From Aurantiacibacter sp. MUD61 (GTDB taxonomy: Bacteria > Pseudomonadota > Alphaproteobacteria > Sphingomonadales > Sphingomonadaceae), in NCBI RefSeq assembly GCF_027912455.1, contig NZ_CP115446.1:186001-250000 (forward strand): a DNA stretch of 64,000 nt, read 5' to 3'. This document shows, in pieces, positions 52,931 to 64,000 of the stretch. The notes under the pieces are model-generated. The model was not told where the DNA came from, searched no databases, and worked only from the letters and a program-made list of their open reading frames with translations. The position numbers and the translations under genes were made by a program. Every line of letters starts with the position of its first letter. The stretch's first letter is position 1.

Positions 52931-53829
52931 ACATAGCCTCCGAGGCCCAGAGCAGCAGCGAGCATGCCAAGCACATAGAACGTCACGCCGGTGGCATTGT
53001 ACCATGGAGCGAACTTGGCCGGATCGGAGAGAAGGCGCGGCATGCAGGCGAGCTGCGCCGTGAGCAGAACCCCGACAGCCAGAGCGGAAATAAGCATCCC
53101 CCACTGAACGAGCAGCGCGATGACTATGATTTGCGGGACCGCCATGACGATGCACGCCAGCCGGGCCGCTCCGCTGACACCAAGGGTCACCGGGAGCGAG
53201 CGCAGTCCGGTCGCCCTGTCACCTTCAACTGCCTTGAAATCATTCAGCGTCATGATGCCATGCGCGCCAAGGCTATAGAGACCAAGCACGAGCAGGATGC
53301 CGAGGCTGGGCAGTGCCCCCGCCATGGCGCTGGCGCCGGTAAACCAGCTCAGCCCTTCGTAGGTGATGGCGACCACTGCGGGCCCGATCCAGCCGCTGGT
53401 CTTCAATCGGAATGGCGGTGCGGAATAGGCCCAAGCGCAGGCGAGGCCGAAAATCGTTGCGGCAAAAACCCATGGGCCGATCAGCCATCCCATCGCAAGC
53501 GATAGCAGGCTCCACAAGATCGCGATGCGCAAACCCCAAGTGCCGCCGATACGGCCCGATGGTATCGGCCTGTTCGGCTCATTGATGGCATCGACATGGC
53601 GATCGAACCAGTCGTTCACCGCCTGACTGGTGCCGCAGACGAGCGGTCCGGTCAGGAGAATACCGGCGATCAAGAATGGCCAACGCCCTTCCAGCGCCAC
53701 GCCCGAAGACACGACGCCGCACATGAAAGCCCACATGGGCGGAAACCAGGTGATCGGCTTGAGAAGTTCGAGCACGTCTCGCGCCGCCGGAAGCGGAGCA
53801 GAGACATGAGAGACAGCCGAACGTGCCAT
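52927..53829 (-). CDS. bchG: bacteriochlorophyll synthase (geranylgeranyl/phytyl transferase)
   Basis: 300 residues, UbiA-type membrane prenyltransferase. NDWFDRHVDAINEPNRPIPSG holds the first aspartate-rich motif, and LNDFKAVEGDRATGLRSLPV the second. Esterifies bacteriochlorophyllide a. ATG 53829 has no Shine-Dalgarno; the predicted -10 TAGCCT (53836-53841) is 6 nt upstream, so the transcript may be leaderless. First gene of bchG-bch2-bchP-tspO-orf81. Confidence 0.95.
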   Translation of the reverse strand: MARSAVSHVSAPLPAARDVLELLKPITWFPPMWAFMCGVVSSGVALEGRWPFLIAGILLTGPLVCGTSQAVNDWFDRHVDAINEPNRPIPSGRIGGTWGLRIAILWSLLSLAMGWLIGPWVFAATIFGLACAWAYSAPPFRLKTSGWIGPAVVAITYEGLSWFTGASAMAGALPSLGILLVLGLYSLGAHGIMTLNDFKAVEGDRATGLRSLPVTLGVSGAARLACIVMAVPQIIVIALLVQWGMLISALAVGVLLTAQLACMPRLLSDPAKFAPWYNATGVTFYVLGMLAAALGLGGYV

Positions 53830-53835
53830 CTGCCG

Positions 53836-53876
53836 AGGCTACGCCTGACACTCTATAGCGTCAAATTATTTTGACA
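53836..53876 (-). promoter_or_regulatory. bchG promoter with near-consensus PpsR box
   Basis: On the minus strand TGT-N12-ACG (53859-53876, TGTCAAAATAATTTGACG) is one base from the PpsR consensus. Its right arm is a -35 TTGACG (53859-53864), followed after 17 nt by TAGCCT (53836-53841). Predicted start is at the bchG ATG. Confidence 0.75.
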
Positions 53877-53883
53877 CCTTTCG

Positions 53884-55305
53884 TCAGTCTTCTTCGGCGA
53901 CGAAATTGCCAAGCCCATGACGATGCAGTTTGGAATAGAGGCTTTGACGGCTCAGGCCCAGGATTTCAGCGGCCGATGCGCGGTTGTTGGAAGTGTGCTT
54001 GAGCGCTTCCTCGATGCACAGACGCTCGATCAGATCAGTCGACTCGCGGACGATTTCCTTGAGCGACATGCGGCCAACCATTTCGCTGAGCTGGTCCACC
54101 GAGCGCGGCGAATCCTGTTCGGCGCCGGGCAGGTCGCGCATGCGCCGGCCCACGGGGCGAATGACCAGACCGAAAAAGGGGTCATCCCCCTCGGTTTGCA
54201 CCGCGGACAGTTCCACCGGTTCGCCGCCATGGGCATCGGTAGCGCCAACGACAGTGCTGACATTGCGCGCGACCCCGTGCTTGGCCAATTGGCCCCGGAT
54301 AAGGTCGATATCGATACCCGGGCGACCGACGTAATCGCTCACAGGCTGGCCAATAAGCTGCTCCACACTGGCTGCGCCAATCAGGTCGGCAAACTCGGCA
54401 TTGGCGATCACGATCGTCAGCTTCTGGTCTGCGAGGACGAATGCATCGGGCATGTGCGAAATGGCTTCGAGCATGGGCGCCGCAATATCGCCGTCCAAAT
54501 CCTTGCCGCTGCTCATGCGAACCAGCAGGAATTGCTTGCCGCGTTGACGAAAACTCGTCGCACGCATCGTCAGCTCTGTTTGCCCATCGGCGGCAGGCAG
54601 GGTCAGCGGCTTGACCGAAGGCGTGGCCACGACCGATCCAAGATAGCCGATCAGTGCATCGCGAGATGCGCGCGCAAAGAGGCCGGGTAGCTTCCCACCG
54701 CTTAGCGAACCGGACTTGGCCTGAAAAATGCGATGTGCGGCGGGATTTGCCTCGCGGATGCGATAGCTATCGGCTTCGACCATCAGCACGGCTTCCGCCA
54801 TATGCTCGAACAGATTGCGATAGCGGTTTTCGGCCTGTCGCAGGCGCATATAGTCGCGCTCGAGCGCTTGCTGGGCTTGCAAGAACCGCTGCTGCAGCGC
54901 CGCTTCTTCCCGCATATCGCGCCCCAGCGCCAGGCAACGGTCGCTGCCTTCGATGGTCACGATGGCGTATCGTACCGGTATATCGCTGCCTGCAACGGCA
55001 TGATTGATCTGGCGCCACGATTGCGTCTTGCCTTCGCGCGCACTTGCCAACAGCTCGGTGATTTTCGGGTGGCTTTCCACGGTGATCGTGTCCTGCCAAT
55101 CCTGCCCGATCCAGCTTTCCAGTTCGGGAAACTGCGAAGGATCGGCGCTGCCGCCAACAATCGTACCAGACATGTCGAGGACAAGGCAGATGTCACCTGC
55201 AATGAGCGACAGCTTGGCCGCCGCATCGGGATCGATATCATCGAATATCCCGGCAAAGTCGCCATAATGCAGCTTGCCTTCGATGCTATTCTTGCGAGTG
55301 AGCAT
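53884..55305 (-). CDS. ppsR: PpsR/CrtJ repressor of photosynthesis genes
   Basis: 473 residues. An N-terminal domain, a long coiled linker (QQRFLQAQQALERDYMRLRQ), two PAS domains (about 160-275 and 285-390) and a C-terminal FIS-type helix-turn-helix (IEEALKHTSNNRASAAEILG, then LSRQSLYSKLHRHGLG). Represses bch, crt and puf genes under high oxygen by binding TGT-N12-ACA. Cysteines are only Cys40, Cys124 and Cys430; Cys430 (RLCIEEALK) matches the redox Cys of the HTH region. GAGGA precedes the ATG. 13 bp after ppaA. Confidence 0.95.
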   Translation of the reverse strand: MLTRKNSIEGKLHYGDFAGIFDDIDPDAAAKLSLIAGDICLVLDMSGTIVGGSADPSQFPELESWIGQDWQDTITVESHPKITELLASAREGKTQSWRQINHAVAGSDIPVRYAIVTIEGSDRCLALGRDMREEAALQQRFLQAQQALERDYMRLRQAENRYRNLFEHMAEAVLMVEADSYRIREANPAAHRIFQAKSGSLSGGKLPGLFARASRDALIGYLGSVVATPSVKPLTLPAADGQTELTMRATSFRQRGKQFLLVRMSSGKDLDGDIAAPMLEAISHMPDAFVLADQKLTIVIANAEFADLIGAASVEQLIGQPVSDYVGRPGIDIDLIRGQLAKHGVARNVSTVVGATDAHGGEPVELSAVQTEGDDPFFGLVIRPVGRRMRDLPGAEQDSPRSVDQLSEMVGRMSLKEIVRESTDLIERLCIEEALKHTSNNRASAAEILGLSRQSLYSKLHRHGLGNFVAEED

Positions 55306-55318
55306 TAAATTCCTCGGG

Positions 55319-56215
55319 TCAAGGCTGTGACAGGTCGACCCGGTTCGACTCCACTACGATCCTCTCAGCGAGGACCAATGCTGAACATGCATCTGTGGCA
55401 GTTCCATCAGCACCCACCAGATCGACCAAATCCGGATTGGTGTTGATGGCTTGGCCACCGACAATGATTTTGACAGTGCCGCATCGCGATACGGAGCGAA
55501 TGGCTGACACCAGGTTGCAGAGGTGGCCGCTAGGGCAATCAATACTGACGGTCAATCCCACCAGATCGAATGATCGTTCCGCCAGCAATTGCAGCAAATC
55601 ACCGCGTTGCGGTTCGATCAGAGCTTCGCTGTCCCAGCCTGCGCGCGCGAAGATTTCCTCGACCATCAGCGCCCCGAATGAGTGCTGGTCTCCCGGCACC
55701 GATGAGAAAAGAGCGCTTGGGCGGTATGGACGCTCACGATGCTCGACAGGGAAGCGCGACGAGACCTCGCGCATCACTTCCTGCAATCGCCACAGCCCCA
55801 TCGTAACGTCCACGAAATCGCATTCGTCAGCGCTCCAGTATTCCCCGAGCGTGCGTGCGGACTCGCCCAGCAGGTCGATATAGACCGACTCGACAGGCAC
55901 TCCGCGTTTCAGAAAAGCGTCGATCTCGATCATCAAATCATCGACATCATGCACCAAGGGCATGGGTGCGAATTGCGAAATTTCCGATGCGAGAACCTTT
56001 TTCGCATCATTGTGACAAGCGGCCTGATCGCTTCGAGAAGACCGATCCGTACCGCCCGTTACGCGGACTTTTTCATGCCGCGTTTCGAGCCAGTCCTGAA
56101 CTTTGGAGTTACCGGACAAAGCTCCGCCTGATTCAGATTTTTCATCTGAATATTCAAGTCCTTGAGAGGCATTATTCTGCGGATCGGAGTGATCCGGAAT
56201 CTTGCCCGAAGCCAT
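55319..56215 (-). CDS. ppaA: PpaA/AerR-type B12-binding antirepressor
   Basis: 298 residues. A disordered polar N-terminus (about 1-85) precedes a helical cap (about 86-160, with LGEYWSADECDFVDVTMG) and a cobalamin-binding domain: DQHSFG (Asp176-x-His178-x-x-Gly181), Ser224 in LTVSIDC and Gly253-Gly254 in IVGGQAIN. This matches AerR/PpaA proteins, which bind B12 and relieve PpsR/CrtJ repression; they also resemble the C-terminus of AppA. ATG 56215 with GGAGG 8 nt upstream is preferred over GTG 56224. Same operon as ppsR. Confidence 0.88.
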   Translation of the reverse strand: MASGKIPDHSDPQNNASQGLEYSDEKSESGGALSGNSKVQDWLETRHEKVRVTGGTDRSSRSDQAACHNDAKKVLASEISQFAPMPLVHDVDDLMIEIDAFLKRGVPVESVYIDLLGESARTLGEYWSADECDFVDVTMGLWRLQEVMREVSSRFPVEHRERPYRPSALFSSVPGDQHSFGALMVEEIFARAGWDSEALIEPQRGDLLQLLAERSFDLVGLTVSIDCPSGHLCNLVSAIRSVSRCGTVKIIVGGQAINTNPDLVDLVGADGTATDACSALVLAERIVVESNRVDLSQP

Positions 56216-56316
56216 GTCAGACACCTCCGTCTGGTAGCGGCGCGGATCGCGTCAACCAGTTCAATCCGGCGGCATTTGCCGACTCGATCCGGTGGGCCAG
56301 CGATACGCCGATTGTA

Positions 56317-56395
56317 CCAGTCTGGCAAATCACAAAGTGTCAACTGCAATTAACGTCTAGTTTGATTGACACTCAGGCCAAGAAGAGCGTAGGTT
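56317..56395. promoter_or_regulatory. ppaA/bchF divergent promoter with overlapping PpsR half-sites
   Basis: GTGTCAA (56337-56343) and TTGACAC (56366-56372) form an inverted repeat 22 bp apart. TTGACA is the -35 of bchF (TAGGTT at 56390-56395, 18 nt on) and, on the other strand, of ppaA (TGGTAC 18 nt on). TGT-N12-ACG (56338-56355) and CGT-N12-ACA (56354-56371) are two degenerate PpsR boxes that share two bases. Confidence 0.65.
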
Positions 56396-56427
56396 CCCTT
56401 TCAAACCAGCGGAGGAAGACGCGGGGG

Positions 56428-58229
<1,802 letters not shown>

Positions 58230-58234
58230 GGGCG

Positions 58235-59800
58235 ATGCAGCTATCCGTCTGGACATATGAAGGCCCGCCCCACGTAGGGGCCATGCGCGTCGCCACGGCG
58301 ATGGAAGGCATGCATTACGTGCTCCACGCACCGCAGGGCGATACCTACGCAGACCTGCTCTTCACGATGATCGAGCGGCGCGGAAAGCGCCCGCCGGTCA
58401 CCTACACCACGTTCCAGGCGCGCGATCTTGGAAAGGATACGGCTCAGCTGTTCCAGGACGCCGCACGCGATGCGATGGAGCGTTTCCAGCCGCAGGCGAT
58501 GATGGTCGGCGCGAGCTGCACGGCCGAGCTGATCCAGGATGATCCGGCCGGAATGGCAGAGGCCATGCGCCTGCCTTGCCCGGTCATCCCGCTCGAACTG
58601 CCAAGCTATCAGCGCAAGGAGAACTGGGGCGCAGCGGAGAGCTTCTACCAGATCGTGCGCACGCTGGCAGACACCGATATTACTCCGCAGGATCAGGCTG
58701 GTCGCAGGCCGCTCGCCAATATCATCGGCCCGACAGCGCTTGGCTTCCGCCACCGCGACGATCTGGTCGAGATACGCAAAATCCTCGATACGCTTGGCGT
58801 GGACGTCAATTTGGTCGCCCCGCTGGGTGCGACGCCGCAGGACATTACACGCATTGGCGCGGCAGACTTCAACATCGTCCTCTATCCCGAAATCGGCGAT
58901 GAAGCGGCGCGGTGGCTGGAGAAGACTTTCCACCAGCCCGCCATCCGCACCGTTCCCATCGGCGTCGGCGCGACCCGCGAATTCATTACCGGCATCGCTG
59001 CTCTGGCTGGTGTCGATCCTGCGCCGGCGCTCGGCGACACGGCTTCACGCATGCCATGGTGGAGCCGGTCGGTCGACTCGACATACCTCACCGGCAAGCG
59101 CGTTTTCATTTTCGGCGATGCGACCCATGCGGTGGCCGCCGCTCGCATTGCCAGCGAAGAGCTCGGCTTCGAAGTCTGCGGCCTTGGCTGCTACAACCGC
59201 GAATTCGCCCGCGACGTGCGCGCCGCTGCCAAGAAATACGGCGTCGAACCGCTGATCACGGATGATCACATGGTGGTCGAAGATGCCATCGCCGCCGCAT
59301 GTCCGGAACTGGTGCTCGGCACCCAGATGGAACGGCATATCGCGAAGCGGCTTGGCGTCGCCTGCGCGGTCATTTCATCGCCAGTCCATGTGCAGGATTT
59401 CCCCGCCCGTCACAGCCCGCAAATGGGATTCGAAGGCGCGAATGTGATCTTCGACAGCTGGGTCCACCCACTTGTGATGGGCCTCGAAGAGCATTTGCTG
59501 ACCATGTTCCGCGAGGATTTCGAATTCTCCGACGAAGCTGGCCCCTCGCACCACGCCGCCCATTCGCCGCGAAAGGCACAGGTTGAGCCGGAGCCGCAAG
59601 CCGATGTCGCCGTGCTTGAGCCGCTTGGCGATGCCTCCGGCGGGGGCTGGACCGACGAGGCCGAGCGTGAGCTCAAGAAAATTCCGTTCTTCGTTCGCGG
59701 CAAAGCGCGCCGCAACACGGAAGCTTTCGCCGCCGAACACGGTCGCGACGAAATCGATCTCGCCACGCTCTACGATGCAAAGGCGCATTATGCCCGGTAG
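58235..59800 (+). CDS. bchB: light-independent protochlorophyllide reductase subunit B
   Basis: 521 residues, beta subunit of DPOR. Asp36 in [12 protein letters not shown] is the unusual aspartate ligand of the 4Fe-4S cluster and is conserved here at the same number. [11 protein letters not shown] and [11 protein letters not shown] are family marks, and a C-terminal PCP-reductase-like domain ([20 protein letters not shown]) ends the protein. 5 bp after bchN; its last 11 bases overlap bchH. Confidence 0.96.
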   Translation: MQLSVWTYEGPPHVGAMRVATAMEGMHYVLHAPQGDTYADLLFTMIERRGKRPPVTYTTFQARDLGKDTAQLFQDAARDAMERFQPQAMMVGASCTAELIQDDPAGMAEAMRLPCPVIPLELPSYQRKENWGAAESFYQIVRTLADTDITPQDQAGRRPLANIIGPTALGFRHRDDLVEIRKILDTLGVDVNLVAPLGATPQDITRIGAADFNIVLYPEIGDEAARWLEKTFHQPAIRTVPIGVGATREFITGIAALAGVDPAPALGDTASRMPWWSRSVDSTYLTGKRVFIFGDATHAVAAARIASEELGFEVCGLGCYNREFARDVRAAAKKYGVEPLITDDHMVVEDAIAAACPELVLGTQMERHIAKRLGVACAVISSPVHVQDFPARHSPQMGFEGANVIFDSWVHPLVMGLEEHLLTMFREDFEFSDEAGPSHHAAHSPRKAQVEPEPQADVAVLEPLGDASGGGWTDEAERELKKIPFFVRGKARRNTEAFAAEHGRDEIDLATLYDAKAHYAR

Positions 59801-62800
59801 CTTCACGCCTCTTGTGCGCGTCGCCATCGTGACGCTGGACAACCACCTGAAAGGTGCCGTCGAGCGCGCGGACATGACTTTGCGCAAGAGCAATATCGCC
59901 GTCTCGCTTCACGCAGCGGCGGACTGGGATCGCGGCGGCAATGCGCTGGAAGCGACGAAGAAGGCGATTGCAGAGGCCGATATCGTCATTGCGACAATGC
60001 TGTTTCTCGATGATCACGTGCGCGCCATCCTGCCCACGCTCGAAGCACGCCGTGAAGATTGCGATGCAATGGTCTGCCTGATGAGCGCGGGCGAAGTGGT
60101 AAAGCTCACCCGCATGGGTCCGTACCGCATGGATGCGCCTGCCAAGGGTCCGCTGGCGCTGCTCAAGAAATTACGCGGATCGAAGAAAGCGGGTGCGAGC
60201 TCGGGCGCTGGCCAGATGAAGATGCTGCGCCGCCTGCCCAAGATCCTGCGCTTCATTCCGGGCACTGCGCAGGATGTGCGCGCCTATTTCCTCACGCTGC
60301 AATACTGGCTGGCGGGCTCTGAAGAGAATGTCGTCGCCATGGTGCGCGCGCTGATCGATCGCTACGCTGCGGGCGATCGCCTGACACGGCGCGGGATGAC
60401 GCCTGCCGGTGCACCCGTCGAATACCCTGAAACAGGCGTCTATCACCCCGGGACACAGCAACGCATCAGCGAAAGCCTGAGCCTGCTGCCGCGCAAGAAA
60501 GGCAAGAACGGAACGGTCGGCCTGATCATTCTGCGATCCTACCTGCTCGGCAAGGACACCGGCCATTACGATGGCGTGATCGAAGCGATGGAAGCTGCCG
60601 GGCTGAAAGTCGTTCCGGTATTCGCCAGTGGCCTGGACGCGCGGCCCGCCATCGAGAAATTCTTCACACACAATGGCAAGGTCTTCGTCGATGCGATCGT
60701 CAATCTGACCGGCTTTTCGCTTGTGGGTGGCCCGGCCTATAATGACAGCGAAGCCGCGATAGACCTGCTCGCGCAGCTCAACGTGCCCTATATCGCGGCG
60801 CACGCCATCGAATTCCAGACATTGGGCGAATGGCGTGAGCGTCGGCAAGGCCTGTTGCCGCTGGAAAGCACCATGATGGTTTCGCTGCCCGAGCTCGATG
60901 GCGCGACCAATCCGACCGTGTATGGCGGCCGCCGGGAGAATGGTGACGGGCCGGTGCGCGCCATGCATGCCGACCCTGAGCGGACCCATGCGCTTGCGGC
61001 GAAAGTGGTCAAGCTGATCGGCAATCGCGAGGCGGAGCGCACAGAACGCAAACTCGCCATCGCCATTTTCAACTTCCCGCCCAACGCCGGCTCGGTCGGC
61101 AGCGCGGCGTTCCTGTCCGTGTTTGAATCGCTGTTTGAAACGCTGAAGCGCCTCTCTGCAGAGGGCTACACCGTCGATGTGCCCGAAAGCGTCGATGCGC
61201 TGCGCGATGCCATCCTTATCGGCAATTCGGACACGTATGGCACCGATGCCAATGTCGCTGCGCGCGTATCTGCAGACGATCACCTGCGCCGCGAACCGCA
61301 TATTGCCGAGATCGAGGCGCAGTGGGGCCCTGCTCCCGGCAAGATCCAGTCGGATGGGTCGCATCTCCAAATTCTCGGCGCGCGGTTCGGCAATGTCTTT
61401 GTCGGTGTGCAACCCGCATTTGGCTACGAGGGCGATCCGATGCGGTTGCTGTTCGAAGGCACCTTCGCCCCGACCCACGCTTTCGCCGCCTTCTACCGCT
61501 GGATCCGCGAAGACTTCGGTGCGCATGCCATGCTGCATTTCGGCACCCACGGGGCGCTGGAATTCATGCCCGGCAAGCAGGTCGGCCTGAACGGCGACTG
61601 CTGGCCGGAGCGGCTGCTGGGCGACATGCCCAATTTCTATCTCTACGCCTCGAACAACCCGTCCGAGGGCATTCTGGCCAAGCGCCGCTCTTCAGCGACA
61701 TTGATCAGCTATCTGACGCCGCCTCTGGCGCGGGCTGGTCTGTACAAGGGCTTTGCCGAGCTGAAAGAATGCGTCGATCGCTGGCGCTCTGCAGAGGCCG
61801 GAAAAGAGCGCGATGCGCTGTCGGCATCGATCGAAGAGCAATGCGCAGTGCTCGACATCGAGTGCGGAGATATCGAAGGACTGTCCGCGCGCCTTTACGA
61901 ACTTGAACGCACACTTATCCCGCACGGTCTTCACGTGGTCGGCAAGGGCCCCCAGGGAGCCGAGCGCGAAGAGCTTCTCCAGGCCATGGCCGATGCCGAT
62001 CCTGAGCTGGACCGCGAGGATATCAAAGCTCGGCTTGATAGCTGCGATGAACTCGGCTCGCTGATCCACGCGCTCGATGGCGGATATGTGAAGCCTGCCC
62101 CGGGCGGAGACCTGCTCGCCAATCCGGACGTGCTGCCAACGGGCCGCAACATCCACGGTTTCGATCCTTTCCGCATTCCCAGCCGGTTCGCCTGCGAGGA
62201 AGGCCGCTCGCAAGCCGAAAGCCTGATCGCGCGCCATGTCGAAAGCGGCCAACCCTTCCCTGAAAGTCTCGCCATGGTGCTGTGGGGCACGGACAATATG
62301 AAAAGCGACGGGGTGCAGATTGCGCAGGCGATGACACTGATCGGCGCGCGTCCCCGCCACGATGGCTATGGTCGCCTGGCAGGTGCCGAGCTGATCCCGC
62401 TGGAGGAACTCGGTCGCCCCCGCATCGACGTAATTGTGACCCTCTCCGGCATTTTCCGGGACCTCCTGCCGCTGCAAACGCGCATGCTGGCCGAGGCCGC
62501 CCTGCTCGCCGCGCAGGCAGACGAGCCGGCGGATATGAACTTCGTCCGCAAGCACACGCTGGCACATCAGGCCGCCCATGAATGCGATTTCGAGACGGCG
62601 GCGCTGCGTGTCTTCTCCAATGCCGAAGGCTCATACGGCGCAAATGTAAACCAGCTGATCGAAGGCGGCGTCTGGGCCGATCCCGACGAGCTGGCCAACG
62701 CTTTCGAGACGCATAAGGGCTTTGCTTACGGTGTGAACGGCACGCCGGTGCAGCAGCGCGAATTGCTACGCACGGCACTCAAAGACGTTGAATTCACGTA

Positions 62801-63329
62801 TCAAAATCTCGAAAGCGTCGAAGTCGGCATTACCGATCTCGATCAATATGTCGACGGGCTTGGCGGCATCAGCCGCTCGGTCGCGCGGGCTAAGGGCGCC
62901 GACGCGCCCGTCTATATCCTCGATGCGACGCAGGGGGCGGCAAAGGTGCGCACCCTGTCCGAACAGATTGATCTCGAAACCCGCACTCGCACGCTCAATC
63001 CCAAGTGGTTCGAAGGGATGCTGAAGCACGGCTACGAAGGTGTGAAGAACATCGAAGGCCATGTGACCAATACCATGGGCTGGTCCGCGACGACCGGTCA
63101 GGTCAATCCCTGGGTCTACCAGAAAATCAGCGAGACATTCGTGCTTGACCCCGAAATGCGCGAGCGCCTTGCTGCGCTCAACCCCCACAGCTCTGCCCGC
63201 GTGGCAGAACGGCTGCTCGAAGCCTGCGAGCGGCGGCTTTGGGAACCTGACGACGAAACACTCGAGGCGCTGCGCGATGCCAGCAACGACCTTGAAGACC
63301 GGCTCGAAGGCATCTTCGCGGCCGAATGA
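59790..63329 (+). CDS. bchH: magnesium chelatase subunit H
   Basis: 1179 residues, the porphyrin-binding catalytic subunit of Mg chelatase, CobN/BchH family. Marks: [73 protein letters not shown] and YANVNQL-type region near the C-terminus ([11 protein letters not shown]). ATG 59790 lies in the last codons of bchB. Confidence 0.96.
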   Translation: MPGSFTPLVRVAIVTLDNHLKGAVERADMTLRKSNIAVSLHAAADWDRGGNALEATKKAIAEADIVIATMLFLDDHVRAILPTLEARREDCDAMVCLMSAGEVVKLTRMGPYRMDAPAKGPLALLKKLRGSKKAGASSGAGQMKMLRRLPKILRFIPGTAQDVRAYFLTLQYWLAGSEENVVAMVRALIDRYAAGDRLTRRGMTPAGAPVEYPETGVYHPGTQQRISESLSLLPRKKGKNGTVGLIILRSYLLGKDTGHYDGVIEAMEAAGLKVVPVFASGLDARPAIEKFFTHNGKVFVDAIVNLTGFSLVGGPAYNDSEAAIDLLAQLNVPYIAAHAIEFQTLGEWRERRQGLLPLESTMMVSLPELDGATNPTVYGGRRENGDGPVRAMHADPERTHALAAKVVKLIGNREAERTERKLAIAIFNFPPNAGSVGSAAFLSVFESLFETLKRLSAEGYTVDVPESVDALRDAILIGNSDTYGTDANVAARVSADDHLRREPHIAEIEAQWGPAPGKIQSDGSHLQILGARFGNVFVGVQPAFGYEGDPMRLLFEGTFAPTHAFAAFYRWIREDFGAHAMLHFGTHGALEFMPGKQVGLNGDCWPERLLGDMPNFYLYASNNPSEGILAKRRSSATLISYLTPPLARAGLYKGFAELKECVDRWRSAEAGKERDALSASIEEQCAVLDIECGDIEGLSARLYELERTLIPHGLHVVGKGPQGAEREELLQAMADADPELDREDIKARLDSCDELGSLIHALDGGYVKPAPGGDLLANPDVLPTGRNIHGFDPFRIPSRFACEEGRSQAESLIARHVESGQPFPESLAMVLWGTDNMKSDGVQIAQAMTLIGARPRHDGYGRLAGAELIPLEELGRPRIDVIVTLSGIFRDLLPLQTRMLAEAALLAAQADEPADMNFVRKHTLAHQAAHECDFETAALRVFSNAEGSYGANVNQLIEGGVWADPDELANAFETHKGFAYGVNGTPVQQRELLRTALKDVEFTYQNLESVEVGITDLDQYVDGLGGISRSVARAKGADAPVYILDATQGAAKVRTLSEQIDLETRTRTLNPKWFEGMLKHGYEGVKNIEGHVTNTMGWSATTGQVNPWVYQKISETFVLDPEMRERLAALNPHSSARVAERLLEACERRLWEPDDETLEALRDASNDLEDRLEGIFAAE

Positions 63330-63337
63330 GGAAATAG

Positions 63338-64000
<663 letters not shown>

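Overview
The window comes from a GC-rich alphaproteobacterium that is almost certainly an aerobic anoxygenic phototroph of the Sphingomonadales, Erythrobacteraceae type (Erythrobacter/Porphyrobacter-like). The evidence is a compact photosynthesis gene cluster whose blocks (bchIDO, crtCD, crtF-bchCXYZ-pufBALMC, bchG-bch2-bchP-tspO, ppaA-ppsR, bchFNBHL) follow the order I associate with that group. The rest of its gene content is heterotrophic: TonB-dependent uptake, glycoside hydrolases and tyrosine catabolism. The genus is an inference.

Layout. 1-880: divergent tyrosine-catabolism genes (5' end of hmgA, then maiA). 877-4971: biotin operon bioB-bioF-bioD-bioA on the minus strand. 5194-10275: a signalling island with an OmpR-type response regulator, a small lipoprotein, a CHASE2 sensor kinase, a LysM-FecR protein and a 52-aa membrane protein. 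10377-26948: an alpha-glucan utilisation locus. It has a large TonB-dependent receptor, an operon of two flavin-dependent 'tryptophan halogenase' family proteins interleaved with one GH97 and two GH13 enzymes, a DUF6445-like protein with a possible HxD iron site, a LacI-type regulator, an MFS transporter and another GH13 enzyme. Two copies of an ATACGTATACG motif, one before the receptor and one before the transporter, are candidate operators. 26942-33586: a four-gene TetR/OMF/adaptor/RND efflux operon. 33720-64000: the photosynthesis cluster, running off the right end inside bchL.

How the genes work together. In the sugar locus the receptor imports maltodextrin-like glucans, exported and lipid-anchored hydrolases shorten them, and the MFS protein takes up products under LacI control. 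In the photosynthesis cluster bchIDH insert magnesium, bchNBL reduce protochlorophyllide without light, bchXYZ, bchF and bchC complete the bacteriochlorin ring, and bchG and bchP attach and reduce the tail. crtCDF modify the carotenoid, and pufBALMC encode LH1 and the reaction centre with a tetrahaem cytochrome. ppsR and ppaA encode the repressor and a probable B12-dependent antirepressor. TGT-N12-ACA PpsR boxes, perfect or degenerate, lie before bchI, crtF/crtD, bchC, bchG and bchF/ppaA.

Genes are packed tightly, often with ATGA or TAATG stop/start overlaps. No stretch over about 300 bases lacks a gene. I saw no tRNA, rRNA, CRISPR array, insertion sequence or phage gene. Start codons were chosen from Shine-Dalgarno sequences, overlaps and family N-termini.
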